Assembly: GCF_000380645.1 (NCBI RefSeq)
Contig: NZ_AQXZ01000011.1
Span: 124,001-188,000, forward strand
From: Smaragdicoccus niigatensis DSM 44881 = NBRC 103563
GTDB taxonomy: Bacteria > Actinomycetota > Actinomycetes > Mycobacteriales > Mycobacteriaceae
Direction of reading: 5' to 3'
DNA length: 64,000 nucleotides
The notes under the pieces were generated by a model. It was given only the letters and a program-made list of their open reading frames with translations. It made no database searches and had not been told where the DNA came from. Shown here one piece after another: positions 1 through 7,966 of the stretch. Position 1 is the stretch's first letter. Each line of letters starts with the position of its first letter. A program made the position numbers and the translations under genes.

Positions 1-347
1 CGACCCTGATCCTTGGGCACCCGGTACACGGCGGCGACGAACTCGAGAATCTCGCGGGCGGTGAGTGTTTCGTAGGTTCCGAACGAATCCGGCATCCAGC
101 CGAGTTGCTCGCGCACCTTTCGCGGATCCTTCGCGGGGTCGAAACCGCCAACTCTGACGTCACCGGAGTCGGCTTTCAGCAACGTGGCCAGAATGAGAAG
201 GAGCGTGGTCTTGCCCGCGCCGTTCGGACCAACGAGCGCGGTGACCTGGCCCGGAAACGCCGTCAGATCGATCGACTCCAGCGCGGTGAACTTGCCGAAC
301 GTCCGCCGGACGTTGCGACACTGGACGCCGGGTTCGGGCGCGGTCAT
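1..347 (-). CDS. ABC transporter ATP-binding protein (partial, C-terminus outside the window)
   Basis: This is the first 115 codons of an ABC ATPase; the rest lies beyond base 1. Reading from the ATG at 347, the protein begins MTAPEPGVQCRNVRRTFGKF and has a Walker A motif GPNGAGKTT near residue 42, then the Q-loop region (EQLGWMPDSFGTYETLTARE). The sequence from the start through the Q-loop is typical of the single-domain nucleotide-binding subunits of CcmA/DrrA-type exporters, which power a separate membrane subunit at the cytoplasmic face. The substrate cannot be told from this fragment. Walker B and the signature motif are not in view, so the C-terminal half is inferred, not seen. Confidence 0.9.
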   Translation of the reverse strand, partial: MTAPEPGVQCRNVRRTFGKFTALESIDLTAFPGQVTALVGPNGAGKTTLLLILATLLKADSGDVRVGGFDPAKDPRKVREQLGWMPDSFGTYETLTAREILEFVAAVYRVPKDQG

Positions 348-448
348 ATTCGCGACAATACAGACGACTGCTGAGCGAATCCTGAAGCTGGATCATGGAC
401 TTCGCGGTGAGGGCCTCGCAACGGAATGCGACTGTCGGAGGTCGGCCG

Positions 449-454
449 TAGCAT
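449..454 (+). promoter_or_regulatory. Putative -10 box TAGCAT of a leaderless corA transcript
   Basis: TAGCAT lies seven bases before the ATG at 462. This matches the TANNNT -10 of actinobacterial housekeeping promoters placed so that transcription would start at the start codon. No Shine-Dalgarno sequence precedes that ATG, which fits a leaderless mRNA. Confidence 0.45.
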
Positions 455-461
455 CAGACCT

Positions 462-1544
462 ATGCAACCCGGCCCCGGCGAACCTGGTGCGAGCCAGCCG
501 AAGCCCTCGCCGTTGGCGGACACGCGCCGCTTCGCCGCATACGAACGCAAGTCCGTGATCGACTGTGCGGTCTACGTCGACGGCTGTCGCCAGCCCGGTA
601 ACCCGGCGTTCGATGAAGCGCTCGCCGAAGTTCGCGAGAATGGTCAGGGATTCTGCTGGCTCGGCCTGTACGAGCCCAACGCCCGGCTAATGACGAGCGT
701 CGCGAAGACGTTCGGGTTGCACGAGCTGGCCGTGGAAGACGCCGTCCACGCACGTCAGCGACCGAAACTCGAACGCTACGACGACCAGCTCGTGATGGTC
801 CTCCGGACCGTTGCGTACGTCGCCGCCAACGACCTCAGCGCGAGCAGCGAGATCGTCGAAACCGGCGAGATCATGATCTTCGTCGGACCGGACTTCGTCA
901 TCACCGTCCGGCACGGTGCACACGGCACGCTGCGCGGGGTTCGTCGTGCTTTGGAAGCCCGGCCGACACGCCTGGCACAGGGCCCTGGGGCGGTGCTCCA
1001 CGCCATCACCGACCACGTCGTCGACGACTATCTCTCTGTCATCCGCCGCGTCGAAGCGGATGTGGACCACATGGAGGAGCTCGTCTTCACCCCGGGCAAC
1101 CAGAGCATCATCGCCTCCGTTTACCTGCTCAAACGCGAGATCGTCGAGATGCGACGCGCGGTTCATCCGCTCGGAAGCCCGCTGCACACCTTGGTGACGA
1201 ACACGGACCTCGGGATTCCGAAGGAAATCCGACGCTACTTTCGAGATGTCGCAGACCACCACACGCAGGTGACCGAGCGCATCGCGGAATTCGACGGCGC
1301 CTTAACTGCCCTCATCAACGCCGCCCTGGCCAAAGTCACCAATCAACAGAACGATGACATGCGCCGGATCTCGGCGTGGGTCGCGATCATCGTCGCGCCG
1401 ACGCTCATCGCCGGCATCTACGGCATGAATTTCGACCACATGCCCGAACTCCACTGGCGGTACGGCTACGAACTCGCGCTCGGTCTCATGGCCTTCATCG
1501 GGATCGGGCTGTACCTCGGGTTCAAGCGCAAAGACTGGATCTGA
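462..1544 (+). CDS. corA: CorA-family divalent cation (Mg2+/Co2+) transporter
   Basis: A 360-residue protein with the CorA layout: a long soluble N-terminal domain (about residues 1-295) and two membrane helices at the C-terminus. The family-defining YGMN loop follows the first helix (IYGMNFDHMPEL), and the protein ends in a short basic tail (FKRKDWI). CorA proteins form pentameric channels that bring magnesium, and sometimes cobalt or nickel, into the cell. I chose the ATG at 462 because a TAGCAT -10 hexamer sits seven bases upstream; an in-frame ATG at 426 would add 12 residues. The gene is divergent from the ABC ATPase and convergent with the response regulator. Ion selectivity cannot be read from the sequence. 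Confidence 0.88.
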   Translation: MQPGPGEPGASQPKPSPLADTRRFAAYERKSVIDCAVYVDGCRQPGNPAFDEALAEVRENGQGFCWLGLYEPNARLMTSVAKTFGLHELAVEDAVHARQRPKLERYDDQLVMVLRTVAYVAANDLSASSEIVETGEIMIFVGPDFVITVRHGAHGTLRGVRRALEARPTRLAQGPGAVLHAITDHVVDDYLSVIRRVEADVDHMEELVFTPGNQSIIASVYLLKREIVEMRRAVHPLGSPLHTLVTNTDLGIPKEIRRYFRDVADHHTQVTERIAEFDGALTALINAALAKVTNQQNDDMRRISAWVAIIVAPTLIAGIYGMNFDHMPELHWRYGYELALGLMAFIGIGLYLGFKRKDWI

Positions 1545-2174
1545 CTAGGGTGGGCCGAGCCCCGACCGACGTGCCAGCGCGATCGCCTCATCCCGGGAGT
1601 CGACGCCCAGCCTGCTGACCATCGTCGAGATCCGATTGCGGATCGTCTTTGGCGCCAGAAAGAGCCGCGCGGCGACCTGCCCCGTCGTCAGCCCTTGGGC
1701 CAACAGCTCGAGAATCTCCATCTCACGCGCATCCAACGCCCCAAGTACGTCGAGACGAGGTGCTGACGCGGCCGCGGCAACCACCGCGCGACTGGCACCC
1801 GGACCGAGCACCATCGAACCCCGTGCGACCGAATGAATCGCGGCGAGAAGGTCTTCGGGATCGGAGTCCTTGAGAACGTATCCGTCGAGTCCGGCTCCGA
1901 GACTTCGAACAACGGCACTGTCGTCGGCGTGCATGGTCAGAATGAGCACTCGGAGTCCTGGATTCGCTCTCTGCAGCTCGACGCCGAGAGAAATGCCGTC
2001 GCCATCGGGCAACTGGAGATCGACGACGGCGACGTCAGCAAGGGCGCCGATAGATCGCGCTTCGGTCGCCGTTCTCGCTGTCCCGACAACAGCGAAGGCG
2101 GGATCCGACTCCACGAGGGCAACCAAACCGGAGAGGACGATCGGATGGTCGTCGACAAGGATCACTCGAGTCAC
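1545..2174 (-). CDS. NarL/FixJ-family response regulator
   Basis: A 209-residue two-component response regulator. The receiver domain fills about residues 1-120, with the acidic pocket (VDDHP), the phospho-acceptor aspartate in VVDLQLPDGDG, and the conserved lysine in YVLKD. A LuxR/GerE helix-turn-helix follows (LLAQGLTTGQVAARLFLAPK, then TIRNRISTMVSRLG). The GTG start at 2174 overlaps the TGA of the upstream kinase gene (GTGA), a usual translational coupling; the longer in-frame start lies inside the kinase gene. Its partner is clearly the neighbouring kinase. The target genes and signal are unknown. Confidence 0.9.
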   Translation of the reverse strand: MTRVILVDDHPIVLSGLVALVESDPAFAVVGTARTATEARSIGALADVAVVDLQLPDGDGISLGVELQRANPGLRVLILTMHADDSAVVRSLGAGLDGYVLKDSDPEDLLAAIHSVARGSMVLGPGASRAVVAAAASAPRLDVLGALDAREMEILELLAQGLTTGQVAARLFLAPKTIRNRISTMVSRLGVDSRDEAIALARRSGLGPP

Positions 2175-3874
2175 GAACGCTCCCGCAGCGGCACTGTCAG
2201 CCAAAGCGTTGTGCCCTCGTCGCTCGATTCGACGACGAGTCGGCCACCGAGTTCCTCCGCCCGCTTCTGCAGTGACGTGAGCCCGATGCCGGGCGCTATC
2301 GGTCCACCGATCCCGTCGTCGACGACCGTGACGCTGACGTCGGCCCGAGAAGCCTCTACTCGAATCGAAACTGATTGCGCTCGAGCATGTCTCATTGCGT
2401 TCGTGATCCCTTCCGCCGCCGTCCGATAGATCGCGACCGCTGCGTCGGCCGGAACCGGCACGTCAAGAGACACGTCGAGCGACACGGCCGGATCTGCGCC
2501 ATCAAAGGACCCCACGAGCCGATGCAGGGCCGCCTCGAGGTTGCCATCATGCAGGGCTGACGGGGTCAGCCCCGACACAATGCGCCGCAGATCCCCACGA
2601 CACTCCGAGAGATCCGCCGCCAAGGTTCGCAACCACTCTGCCGGATCCGAACGCAACCGTGCCTGCACTTTCATACTCATCCCCGCCAAGACGGGCCCGA
2701 CGCCATCGTGGAGATCTCCGAGAATCCGCGCTCGCTCCGCTTCGCGTTGCCGGACCGCATCTCGCCTCGCATGATCGGCTTCAACGGCCAGCCCGACTGC
2801 CTTCGCGACGAGGGCAACGGTCGGAATCAGCTGGTCGACGGTTCGAATCTGACGGAACTCTGGCCCCTCCGGGTGGACCGGAACGAGCACCAGGTCACCA
2901 ACGTGATCGCCACCGACCACGAGGTGATGGACGACGGTGCCGGAGGGGACCTCGTCCCCTTCTTCCAGAACGATCCGTACATCACGATGCCCGCTGGCGG
3001 TCGCGACCATCGTGGCGGCTTTACCGAGGAGCAACCGTGGATCCGGGTGGCGATGCAGGTCGGCGGTAATGGCCGCGACGTCGTCGGGGGTCAGGGTGCC
3101 CCGCCCATACCGTCTCTCCAAGAACACTTTTCGTGCCGCCAATAGCGCCGGAAGCGACAGCGCTGCGGCCGAAACTGCCGCGAACATGACGGGCACTTCA
3201 CTGTGTCGCATGCCTGCATTGTCGGCGAGGAGCCGAGCCAGCACTCCGACGCCGGCACCGATGACCAGCGGAATAACACCGGCTGCAACGTCGACCAACG
3301 GCTCATCGATCGGACGGAGCTGATCGGCCATCCCGAGAACCGCGATGACTCCCGAAAGAACCCACAGTCCGAACATCGTCGCGTCTGCGGCAAGGGCTGC
3401 GTCACCGACCATCCAGACAACGACGAGAACGGCGACGAATGCGCTATCCCAGACCACGAGCCAGGTAAGTCGGCGAACGGACAAGCGATCCGGCGCGTAT
3501 CCCACGGCCCAACCGATGGCCGCAAGGACTGCGACGATGATCGCAATTCCGAGTGTGCGCCAAGTGGTCTCCAGCTGCGCCCACGAGGGTAGTTCTCCGT
3601 GTCCGATCGCTGTTCCGAAGAAGACGACAACCGGCACCAGCGGAACCATCGCGAGCGTCCAGCCGAGCCGAGTCCGTGGATCGCGATCGAGCAACAACGC
3701 CGCGGGGACCGCGAATCCGAACCACCCCGAGCCGAAGAGCGATGCCGTCGTAAGGCCGTTTCCGCTGGCCGATTGAATGAAGATGAACATGCCAGGGGTC
3801 GCAATCAACGCCGCAATGATGACTCCAGGAGAGATCGCGACGGGCCGGGGCTCGATGTGAGGCACAAACAACAT
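2171..3874 (-). CDS. Membrane-bound NarX/HisKA_3-type sensor histidine kinase
   Basis: A 567-residue sensor kinase. The N-terminal half (about residues 10-240) is strongly hydrophobic and should form several membrane helices with almost no extracellular loop. A linker with a GAF-like character follows, then the HisKA_3 dimerisation box ERARILGDLHDGVGPVLAGM holding the phospho-accepting histidine, and an HATPase_c domain (EGITNAMRHARA and VVDDGIGG). This architecture typifies NarL-partner kinases such as the DesK/LiaS type, often responsive to membrane or envelope state. It overlaps its response regulator by four bases. The signal is not evident. Confidence 0.9.
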   Translation of the reverse strand: MLFVPHIEPRPVAISPGVIIAALIATPGMFIFIQSASGNGLTTASLFGSGWFGFAVPAALLLDRDPRTRLGWTLAMVPLVPVVVFFGTAIGHGELPSWAQLETTWRTLGIAIIVAVLAAIGWAVGYAPDRLSVRRLTWLVVWDSAFVAVLVVVWMVGDAALAADATMFGLWVLSGVIAVLGMADQLRPIDEPLVDVAAGVIPLVIGAGVGVLARLLADNAGMRHSEVPVMFAAVSAAALSLPALLAARKVFLERRYGRGTLTPDDVAAITADLHRHPDPRLLLGKAATMVATASGHRDVRIVLEEGDEVPSGTVVHHLVVGGDHVGDLVLVPVHPEGPEFRQIRTVDQLIPTVALVAKAVGLAVEADHARRDAVRQREAERARILGDLHDGVGPVLAGMSMKVQARLRSDPAEWLRTLAADLSECRGDLRRIVSGLTPSALHDGNLEAALHRLVGSFDGADPAVSLDVSLDVPVPADAAVAIYRTAAEGITNAMRHARAQSVSIRVEASRADVSVTVVDDGIGGPIAPGIGLTSLQKRAEELGGRLVVESSDEGTTLWLTVPLRERS

Positions 3875-3917
3875 CAGATGCGATTCGGGGCGTATGCGCC
3901 AGTGCTCCCCACGTGTG

Positions 3918-3943
3918 CGGGACAGTGCGGGACGGGACGGGAC
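3918..3943. repeat. Short CGGGAC repeat cluster in a divergent promoter region
   Basis: CGGGAC occurs starting at 3918, 3928, 3933 and 3938, the last three at exact 5-base steps, with another copy at 3961. The cluster lies between the start of the histidine kinase gene and the divergent membrane-protein gene, so it could be a regulator binding array or chance GC-rich sequence. Confidence 0.4.
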
Positions 3944-4018
3944 GCCACGGGTCTCGTTGACGGGACACCCGCTATCTCACGATGTGACGAGAAGCAATCA
4001 CCGCCGAAGGAGCACACA

Positions 4019-4488
4019 ATGTCTGCCGCCACCCGTAGCCGCCAGCTGCCCGCACCGATTCTGGTTTGGGAGCGTACTTCCTGAGCACCGCTGTCAGCGT
4101 GCTGATCTTCGTTGCGATCATCCTGATCACGAACGTCGACCCTCACAAACCCGAGGGTCCCATCGAATCGATCACCGGGATCGCCATGTTCGGCTCCTTG
4201 GCGCTGATCGTCGCGCTGGCCATCGGTTTCGCACTGCGCGGGCCGCGCTCGAACATTGCCGCGATCGTGCTGGGCGCTCTGGCCGTCATCACGCTCCCGT
4301 TCTTCTGGTCGGGCGCACCGGCCACCTTCGGTGCAGCCGCAGCCTGGCGAGCCGGCTTCGTCCAAGGCGGTGAGCCTCAGACCGGCGCTGCGCGCGGTTT
4401 CGGCATCGTCGGGATCGTCGTAGCCGTGCTGGTGATCGTCGGCGGATGGGCTGGGTTCGGGGCCTCGATCATCAGCGGAAACTACTGA
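4019..4488 (+). CDS. Small membrane protein of unknown function with an apparent one-base frameshift near its start
   Basis: A well-placed start exists at the ATG of 4019 (AAGGAG eight bases before), but that frame stops at 4082. The hydrophobic body of the protein lies in another frame from TTG 4066 (LGAYFLSTAVSVLIFVAIIL onward) to 4488. Reading ILV|LGAYFL across the join needs one extra T at the GTTTGG of 4064-4069, so one base has probably been lost, either in the genome or in the assembly. The restored product would be about 156 residues with four membrane helices and no domain I recognise. The alternative is a 140-residue protein starting at TTG 4066 without a good ribosome site. I see no function clue from its neighbours. 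Confidence 0.6.
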
Positions 4489-4509
4489 GCGGATTGCTGG
4501 CCGATCGAG

Positions 4510-5574
4510 TCACGGAATCAGGCGGTAGAACCGCCAGAAATCGTGCTCGATCGGCAAGATGTCAACCTGCGAGAACCCGGCTTCCTGCGCATATTTTCGC
4601 ACTGTGCTCGGCCGGATGACCGTGCCCGTCGCCGCGGTGCCGGGCTCCCCCATCGCCGCCGCCAGACAGTGCAATGCACTCCATCCGTAGTTGAAGCGCT
4701 CGAGCTCATCGCCCGGCGCCGCGAACTTCTCGGCGACCTTCTCATCACCGACCAGGACCGCTCCCCCGTCGGTCAGCATTTCGCGGGCCGCGCTCAGTGC
4801 AGCAACCGGATGTGCCATGTCGTGCAGCGTCTCGAAGAAGGTCACCACGTCATACCGGCCGGCGAAGGACGGACCGGCCGCATCTCGACAGATGAATGTC
4901 ACCCGATCTGCGAGATCGGGTTCGGCTGCGAGCGCTGCCGCGGCTTCGGCAATCGACGCTTCGTCGAGGTCAAGGCCGTCGACATGCGCTTGCGGATATC
5001 CGCGGGCGAGGGACAACGTCGAACAACCGGTCCCGCACCCGAGGTCAGCCGCCCACCCACCGTTGCGCAGGCGCTCGTCGATGTCGGGCATCGCCGGAAT
5101 CCATTCCGACACCAGGTGATTGACGAACATCGGCCGGTTCAGCCGGGCGATGCCGACGCGGACGTCCGCGCCATAGTCGGCGTAGGGCACCGCTGCGCCC
5201 GTCCGAAATGCCTCCACGACCTTCGGCAGCGCCGCCGCGACCCCGGCGATCAACTGCGCACCGGCCGCCATCTGAAAGTCGCTGTCCGGGTTGCACAGCA
5301 CCTCCTCCGCTTCTGCAGACAGGGCGTAGCGCCGATCGTCCGAAACGTCGATGACCCCGGAAACCGCTTGTTGCTCAAGCCATTCCCGCGCGTACCGGGG
5401 GTTGATGTTCGCGGCCGCAGCGAACTCGTCGGCGGTCACTTCGCCACTCGCTGCCAGCGTCGAATACAGCCCAAGGCGGTCTCCGACGTACACGTGGAAG
5501 ATCTCGAGGGCGCCCAGCATCGACGTGAAGATCTGCTCGGCGAGTGCGGCCCTGCGGTCGGTCGTGGTGGTCAT
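4510..5574 (-). CDS. Class I SAM-dependent methyltransferase with N-terminal winged helix
   Basis: A 354-residue protein. Residues about 1-100 look like a dimerisation/winged-helix domain (DRLGLYSTLAASGEVTADEF), of the kind found in O-methyltransferase-like proteins such as Rv2258c. The Rossmann methyltransferase domain follows, with motif I ADLGCGTGCSTLSLA, an acidic motif II (VDGLDLDEASI) and a post-motif FFETLHDMAHP. I chose the ATG at 5574 because AAAGGAC lies about ten bases before it; an upstream in-frame start would add 26 residues. It stands alone and divergent from the sigma factor gene. The substrate is unknown. Confidence 0.85.
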   Translation of the reverse strand: MTTTTDRRAALAEQIFTSMLGALEIFHVYVGDRLGLYSTLAASGEVTADEFAAAANINPRYAREWLEQQAVSGVIDVSDDRRYALSAEAEEVLCNPDSDFQMAAGAQLIAGVAAALPKVVEAFRTGAAVPYADYGADVRVGIARLNRPMFVNHLVSEWIPAMPDIDERLRNGGWAADLGCGTGCSTLSLARGYPQAHVDGLDLDEASIAEAAAALAAEPDLADRVTFICRDAAGPSFAGRYDVVTFFETLHDMAHPVAALSAAREMLTDGGAVLVGDEKVAEKFAAPGDELERFNYGWSALHCLAAAMGEPGTAATGTVIRPSTVRKYAQEAGFSQVDILPIEHDFWRFYRLIP

Positions 5575-5813
5575 CGGGGATGTCCTTTCGCGTGCTCTAT
5601 CGCGATTGTCGCGGTCCGCCACAGAATCCGACAGAGGGAACAAAGCGGACATCCCCGAATCGCCGGGATTCTTGGGAAAAGTTGTTTGGCGCGGCCCACG
5701 GGTGTGCGCCCGGCCAAGTCGCTCAGTCGCTCACTGTCGCTCGTACTGGTGGCTGCCGAGGCTTGCGGCCCCGACAACAAGATCGCCTGCCCCGGTGTTC
5801 CCTCGCGGACAGG

Positions 5814-5819
5814 TAGCGT
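5814..5819 (+). promoter_or_regulatory. Putative -10 box TAGCGT for the ECF sigma gene
   Basis: TAGCGT lies 25 bases before the ATG at 5845, and a GGAGG ribosome site lies between them. A conventional short leader of about 20 bases is therefore likely. Confidence 0.35.
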
Positions 5820-5844
5820 TTGGAGTGACTGGAGGTCTTGAAGC

Positions 5845-7008
5845 ATGGTTGGGCGAACTGCGACCGACGCGGAGCTCTGCTCTCGAATTCTCGAGGGCGA
5901 CAAGGCAGCTTTCGCGACGGTTTATGACCGCTACGCCGACCCTCTTTATGACTACGCATATTCGGTGCTTCGTGATCACCGCGAGGCAGCGGATGCCATC
6001 CAAGAGACGTTCCTCGTCGTCGCCAACCGCTTGAATCAACTCGACGACCCGGATTGCCTCCGCCCGTGGCTCTACGCCATCACGCGAAACTGTGCACTGC
6101 ACACGATCCGGGAGCATGAACGGGAAGTTCCCGACGAGGTGGAACGGGAAGCCGAGCTCAACGAGTTGCGGGACCTCGTGTGGGCCGCAGCGGCAGAACT
6201 GAGCGAGAACGAGCAATCGCTCCTCAACCTGCACCTCCGCCACGGCCTCACAGACACCGAACTCGGTGCCGCGCTGGGCATCTCGTCGATTCAGGCGAAC
6301 GTGACGGTGTCCCGCCTCCGGGATGAGGTCGAGAAGTCGATCGGCGCCCTGCTTGTCACGCGCCAGGCCCGAAAGGACTGCGATGGACTCCGGCAGCTGC
6401 TCGGCGACCGGAAGCGCGTGGTCCGACATGTCGAAGCATGTCCGACATGTTCGGACCGACGCAAGGCTCTCGTCTCACCGCTGGTTCTGCTCGGTTCTAT
6501 TCCGTTCTTCGTGGCTCCGCCGTCGTTGCGGGATCGGGTGCTGAGCAACGTCCAATTGGTCGCGCTCTCCACTCCGATCCCTGTCTATCGGCGCCCGAAG
6601 ATCGTCGCGTCTGCGGCGTTGATCGTCATCGTTTCGATCATCCTGGCGATCCTGCTGTGGCCGCGTCCGAAGGCCGAGCCGCGCCCAGTCTCGCTCGCCG
6701 ACGTGACGCCGCCCGAGATCTTCAATCAGTACGCCTCGGCCACCGCGATTTTCGAGGACGGTTGCCAACCCCAGCAGGTCATCGTCAAGGCTGACGTCAC
6801 CGACAACGACAGGCTCGAAACCGTCGAGATCCACTGGGACGGACCGGCTTCAGCTCCCATGGAGTACCAGGACGGCGACTGGTCGGCGACCCTCGGCCCG
6901 TTCGAGAGTGCACAACTCATTCACTGGCAGATCGTCGCGACCGATGTCGCGGGCAACGTCCGGTTCGGCGATGACCAGGTGCTGCGGGTCGAGGCGTGCA
7001 CCGGCTAG
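5845..7008 (+). CDS. ECF sigma factor fused to a zinc-finger anti-sigma-like region, membrane helix and extracytoplasmic tail
   Basis: A 387-residue protein, about twice the length of a plain ECF sigma factor. Residues about 10-90 are sigma region 2 (VYDRYADPLYDYAYSVLRDH; DAIQETFLVVANRL) and about 110-160 are region 4 (LTDTELGAALGISSIQANV). A segment with H-x3-C-x2-C spacing (RHVEACPTC, about residue 195-205) matches the zinc-binding signature of cytoplasmic anti-sigma domains. A single membrane helix follows (about 252-272, ALIVIVSIILAILLW), then an approximately 115-residue outside domain. The sigma factor is therefore predicted to be tethered and self-inhibited, released by proteolysis or a conformational signal. 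Such C-terminally fused ECF groups are known in Actinobacteria. No separate anti-sigma gene is adjacent. Confidence 0.88.
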   Translation: MVGRTATDAELCSRILEGDKAAFATVYDRYADPLYDYAYSVLRDHREAADAIQETFLVVANRLNQLDDPDCLRPWLYAITRNCALHTIREHEREVPDEVEREAELNELRDLVWAAAAELSENEQSLLNLHLRHGLTDTELGAALGISSIQANVTVSRLRDEVEKSIGALLVTRQARKDCDGLRQLLGDRKRVVRHVEACPTCSDRRKALVSPLVLLGSIPFFVAPPSLRDRVLSNVQLVALSTPIPVYRRPKIVASAALIVIVSIILAILLWPRPKAEPRPVSLADVTPPEIFNQYASATAIFEDGCQPQQVIVKADVTDNDRLETVEIHWDGPASAPMEYQDGDWSATLGPFESAQLIHWQIVATDVAGNVRFGDDQVLRVEACTG

Positions 7009-7011
7009 CGC

Positions 7012-7701
7012 CTACTCGCCTTTACCGGCCTTCGGCGGCAGTCCCGCGGCAATGCGCTCCCGGTACTTCTTTGCGGTCTTCTTCCGCCCCGGAACCACAT
7101 ACGGTGCACGACGCCGGATCTCCTCGGTCACCCGCGTAGCGAATTCGGCTGGCGTCTCGTCGGGTCGCTTCTGCCCGCCCTCCGGCTCGAAGAAATCGAT
7201 CCGAATCTTCGGTCGCTTCGGAAAGCGCACGATGTCGACGCTGCCCGTGATCGCACCGAGGACGACACGACACTCCGGCACCGCCTCGGCCAGTCGACCG
7301 GCACCACTACGCGGACGCAGGTAGGCGCCGCGGGAGATCGTGCCTTCCGGGAAGATGCCGATGCACGATCCGTCCGCAAGTTCCCGGATCGCGACGGCGA
7401 GCGCCTCAGCATCGCCCGCGCCCCGCTTCACCGGGATCTGCGCCATGCCGGTGACGACTTTCGCGACGAGCTTGTTCTTCCAGAGCGAGTCCTTGGCGAG
7501 GGCGCGGATCTGTCGGTGTTCCCTGCCGGCCACACCGAAAATCACCGGGTCCCAATAGCTGTCGTGGTTCCCGATGGCCAGCACCGGATCCGGGCCGTCG
7601 AGCAGTTCGAGGCCCGTGGTCTCGAGCCGGCCCCACGTCTTGACGATGGGTGCGGCGAAGGCCATGACGCGGCGGTAGGCCGGGGTGAGTGTCGTAGACA
7701 T
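7012..7701 (-). CDS. 1-acyl-sn-glycerol-3-phosphate acyltransferase family protein (PlsC-like)
   Basis: A 229-residue acyltransferase of the PlsC/AGPAT superfamily, expected to transfer acyl chains to lysophosphatidate or a related acceptor at the inner face of the membrane. The catalytic HX4D motif is NHDSYWD (near residue 48), and the acceptor-binding FPEGTISR motif lies about 70 residues later. The C-terminal tail is lysine/arginine-rich. The start at 7701 is supported by a TAGATT hexamer seven bases upstream; the longer in-frame frame would run into the divergent small gene. It ends three bases from the sigma gene stop, so the two are convergent. Confidence 0.87.
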   Translation of the reverse strand: MSTTLTPAYRRVMAFAAPIVKTWGRLETTGLELLDGPDPVLAIGNHDSYWDPVIFGVAGREHRQIRALAKDSLWKNKLVAKVVTGMAQIPVKRGAGDAEALAVAIRELADGSCIGIFPEGTISRGAYLRPRSGAGRLAEAVPECRVVLGAITGSVDIVRFPKRPKIRIDFFEPEGGQKRPDETPAEFATRVTEEIRRRAPYVVPGRKKTAKKYRERIAAGLPPKAGKGE

Positions 7702-7708
7702 GCTGACC

Positions 7709-7714
7709 AATCTA
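7709..7714 (-). promoter_or_regulatory. Putative -10 box TAGATT of a leaderless plsC-like transcript
   Basis: On the minus strand TAGATT is followed by seven bases and then the ATG at 7701, with no ribosome site. This is the same arrangement seen at many starts in this window. Confidence 0.45.
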
Positions 7715-7743
7715 GTTGCAGCGAACGTGTCAGCCCCCAGTCC

Positions 7744-7749
7744 TACCGT
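7744..7749 (+). promoter_or_regulatory. Putative -10 box TACCGT of a leaderless small-ORF transcript
   Basis: TACCGT plus six bases leads directly to the GTG at 7756. It lies back to back with the plsC-like promoter, only 30 bases away. Confidence 0.4.
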
Positions 7750-7755
7750 CGAAGA

Positions 7756-7965
7756 GTGGATCTGACGAAGACACCTGCTGGTTGGATCGAACCCGCCCCG
7801 GAACGTTGTCCGAATGGTCACCAATTGGTCGGCCAGGCGTTGGTCGGTTGGCAGTGGTGTCTGTGCGGCGGTCATCGCACATTCTTCTGCCGAACGTGCG
7901 AAACGATGAGCTATCTACCGCCCTGGACCGACCAGTGCCATTCCGCGAACTTCGACGGGAGGTGA
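7756..7965 (+). CDS. Small zinc-ribbon-like protein of unknown function
   Basis: A 69-residue protein rich in cysteine, histidine and tryptophan. It has a CPNGH knuckle near residue 17 and CLCGGHRTFFCRTCE near residue 35-50, so two CxC/CxxC-type knuckles could hold one zinc ion. The GTG start is chosen because it follows a TACCGT -10 hexamer by six bases; longer in-frame starts lie inside the divergent plsC-like gene. It ends one base from the convergent PIG-L gene. I recognise no family and the function is unknown. Confidence 0.6.
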   Translation: MDLTKTPAGWIEPAPERCPNGHQLVGQALVGWQWCLCGGHRTFFCRTCETMSYLPPWTDQCHSANFDGR

Positions 7966-7966
7966 G

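Noticed and set aside
4064-4070. Programmed ribosomal frameshift in the membrane-protein gene
   Set aside because: The GTTTGG sequence is not a good slippery heptamer, and no pseudoknot-like element follows; a lost base is simpler.
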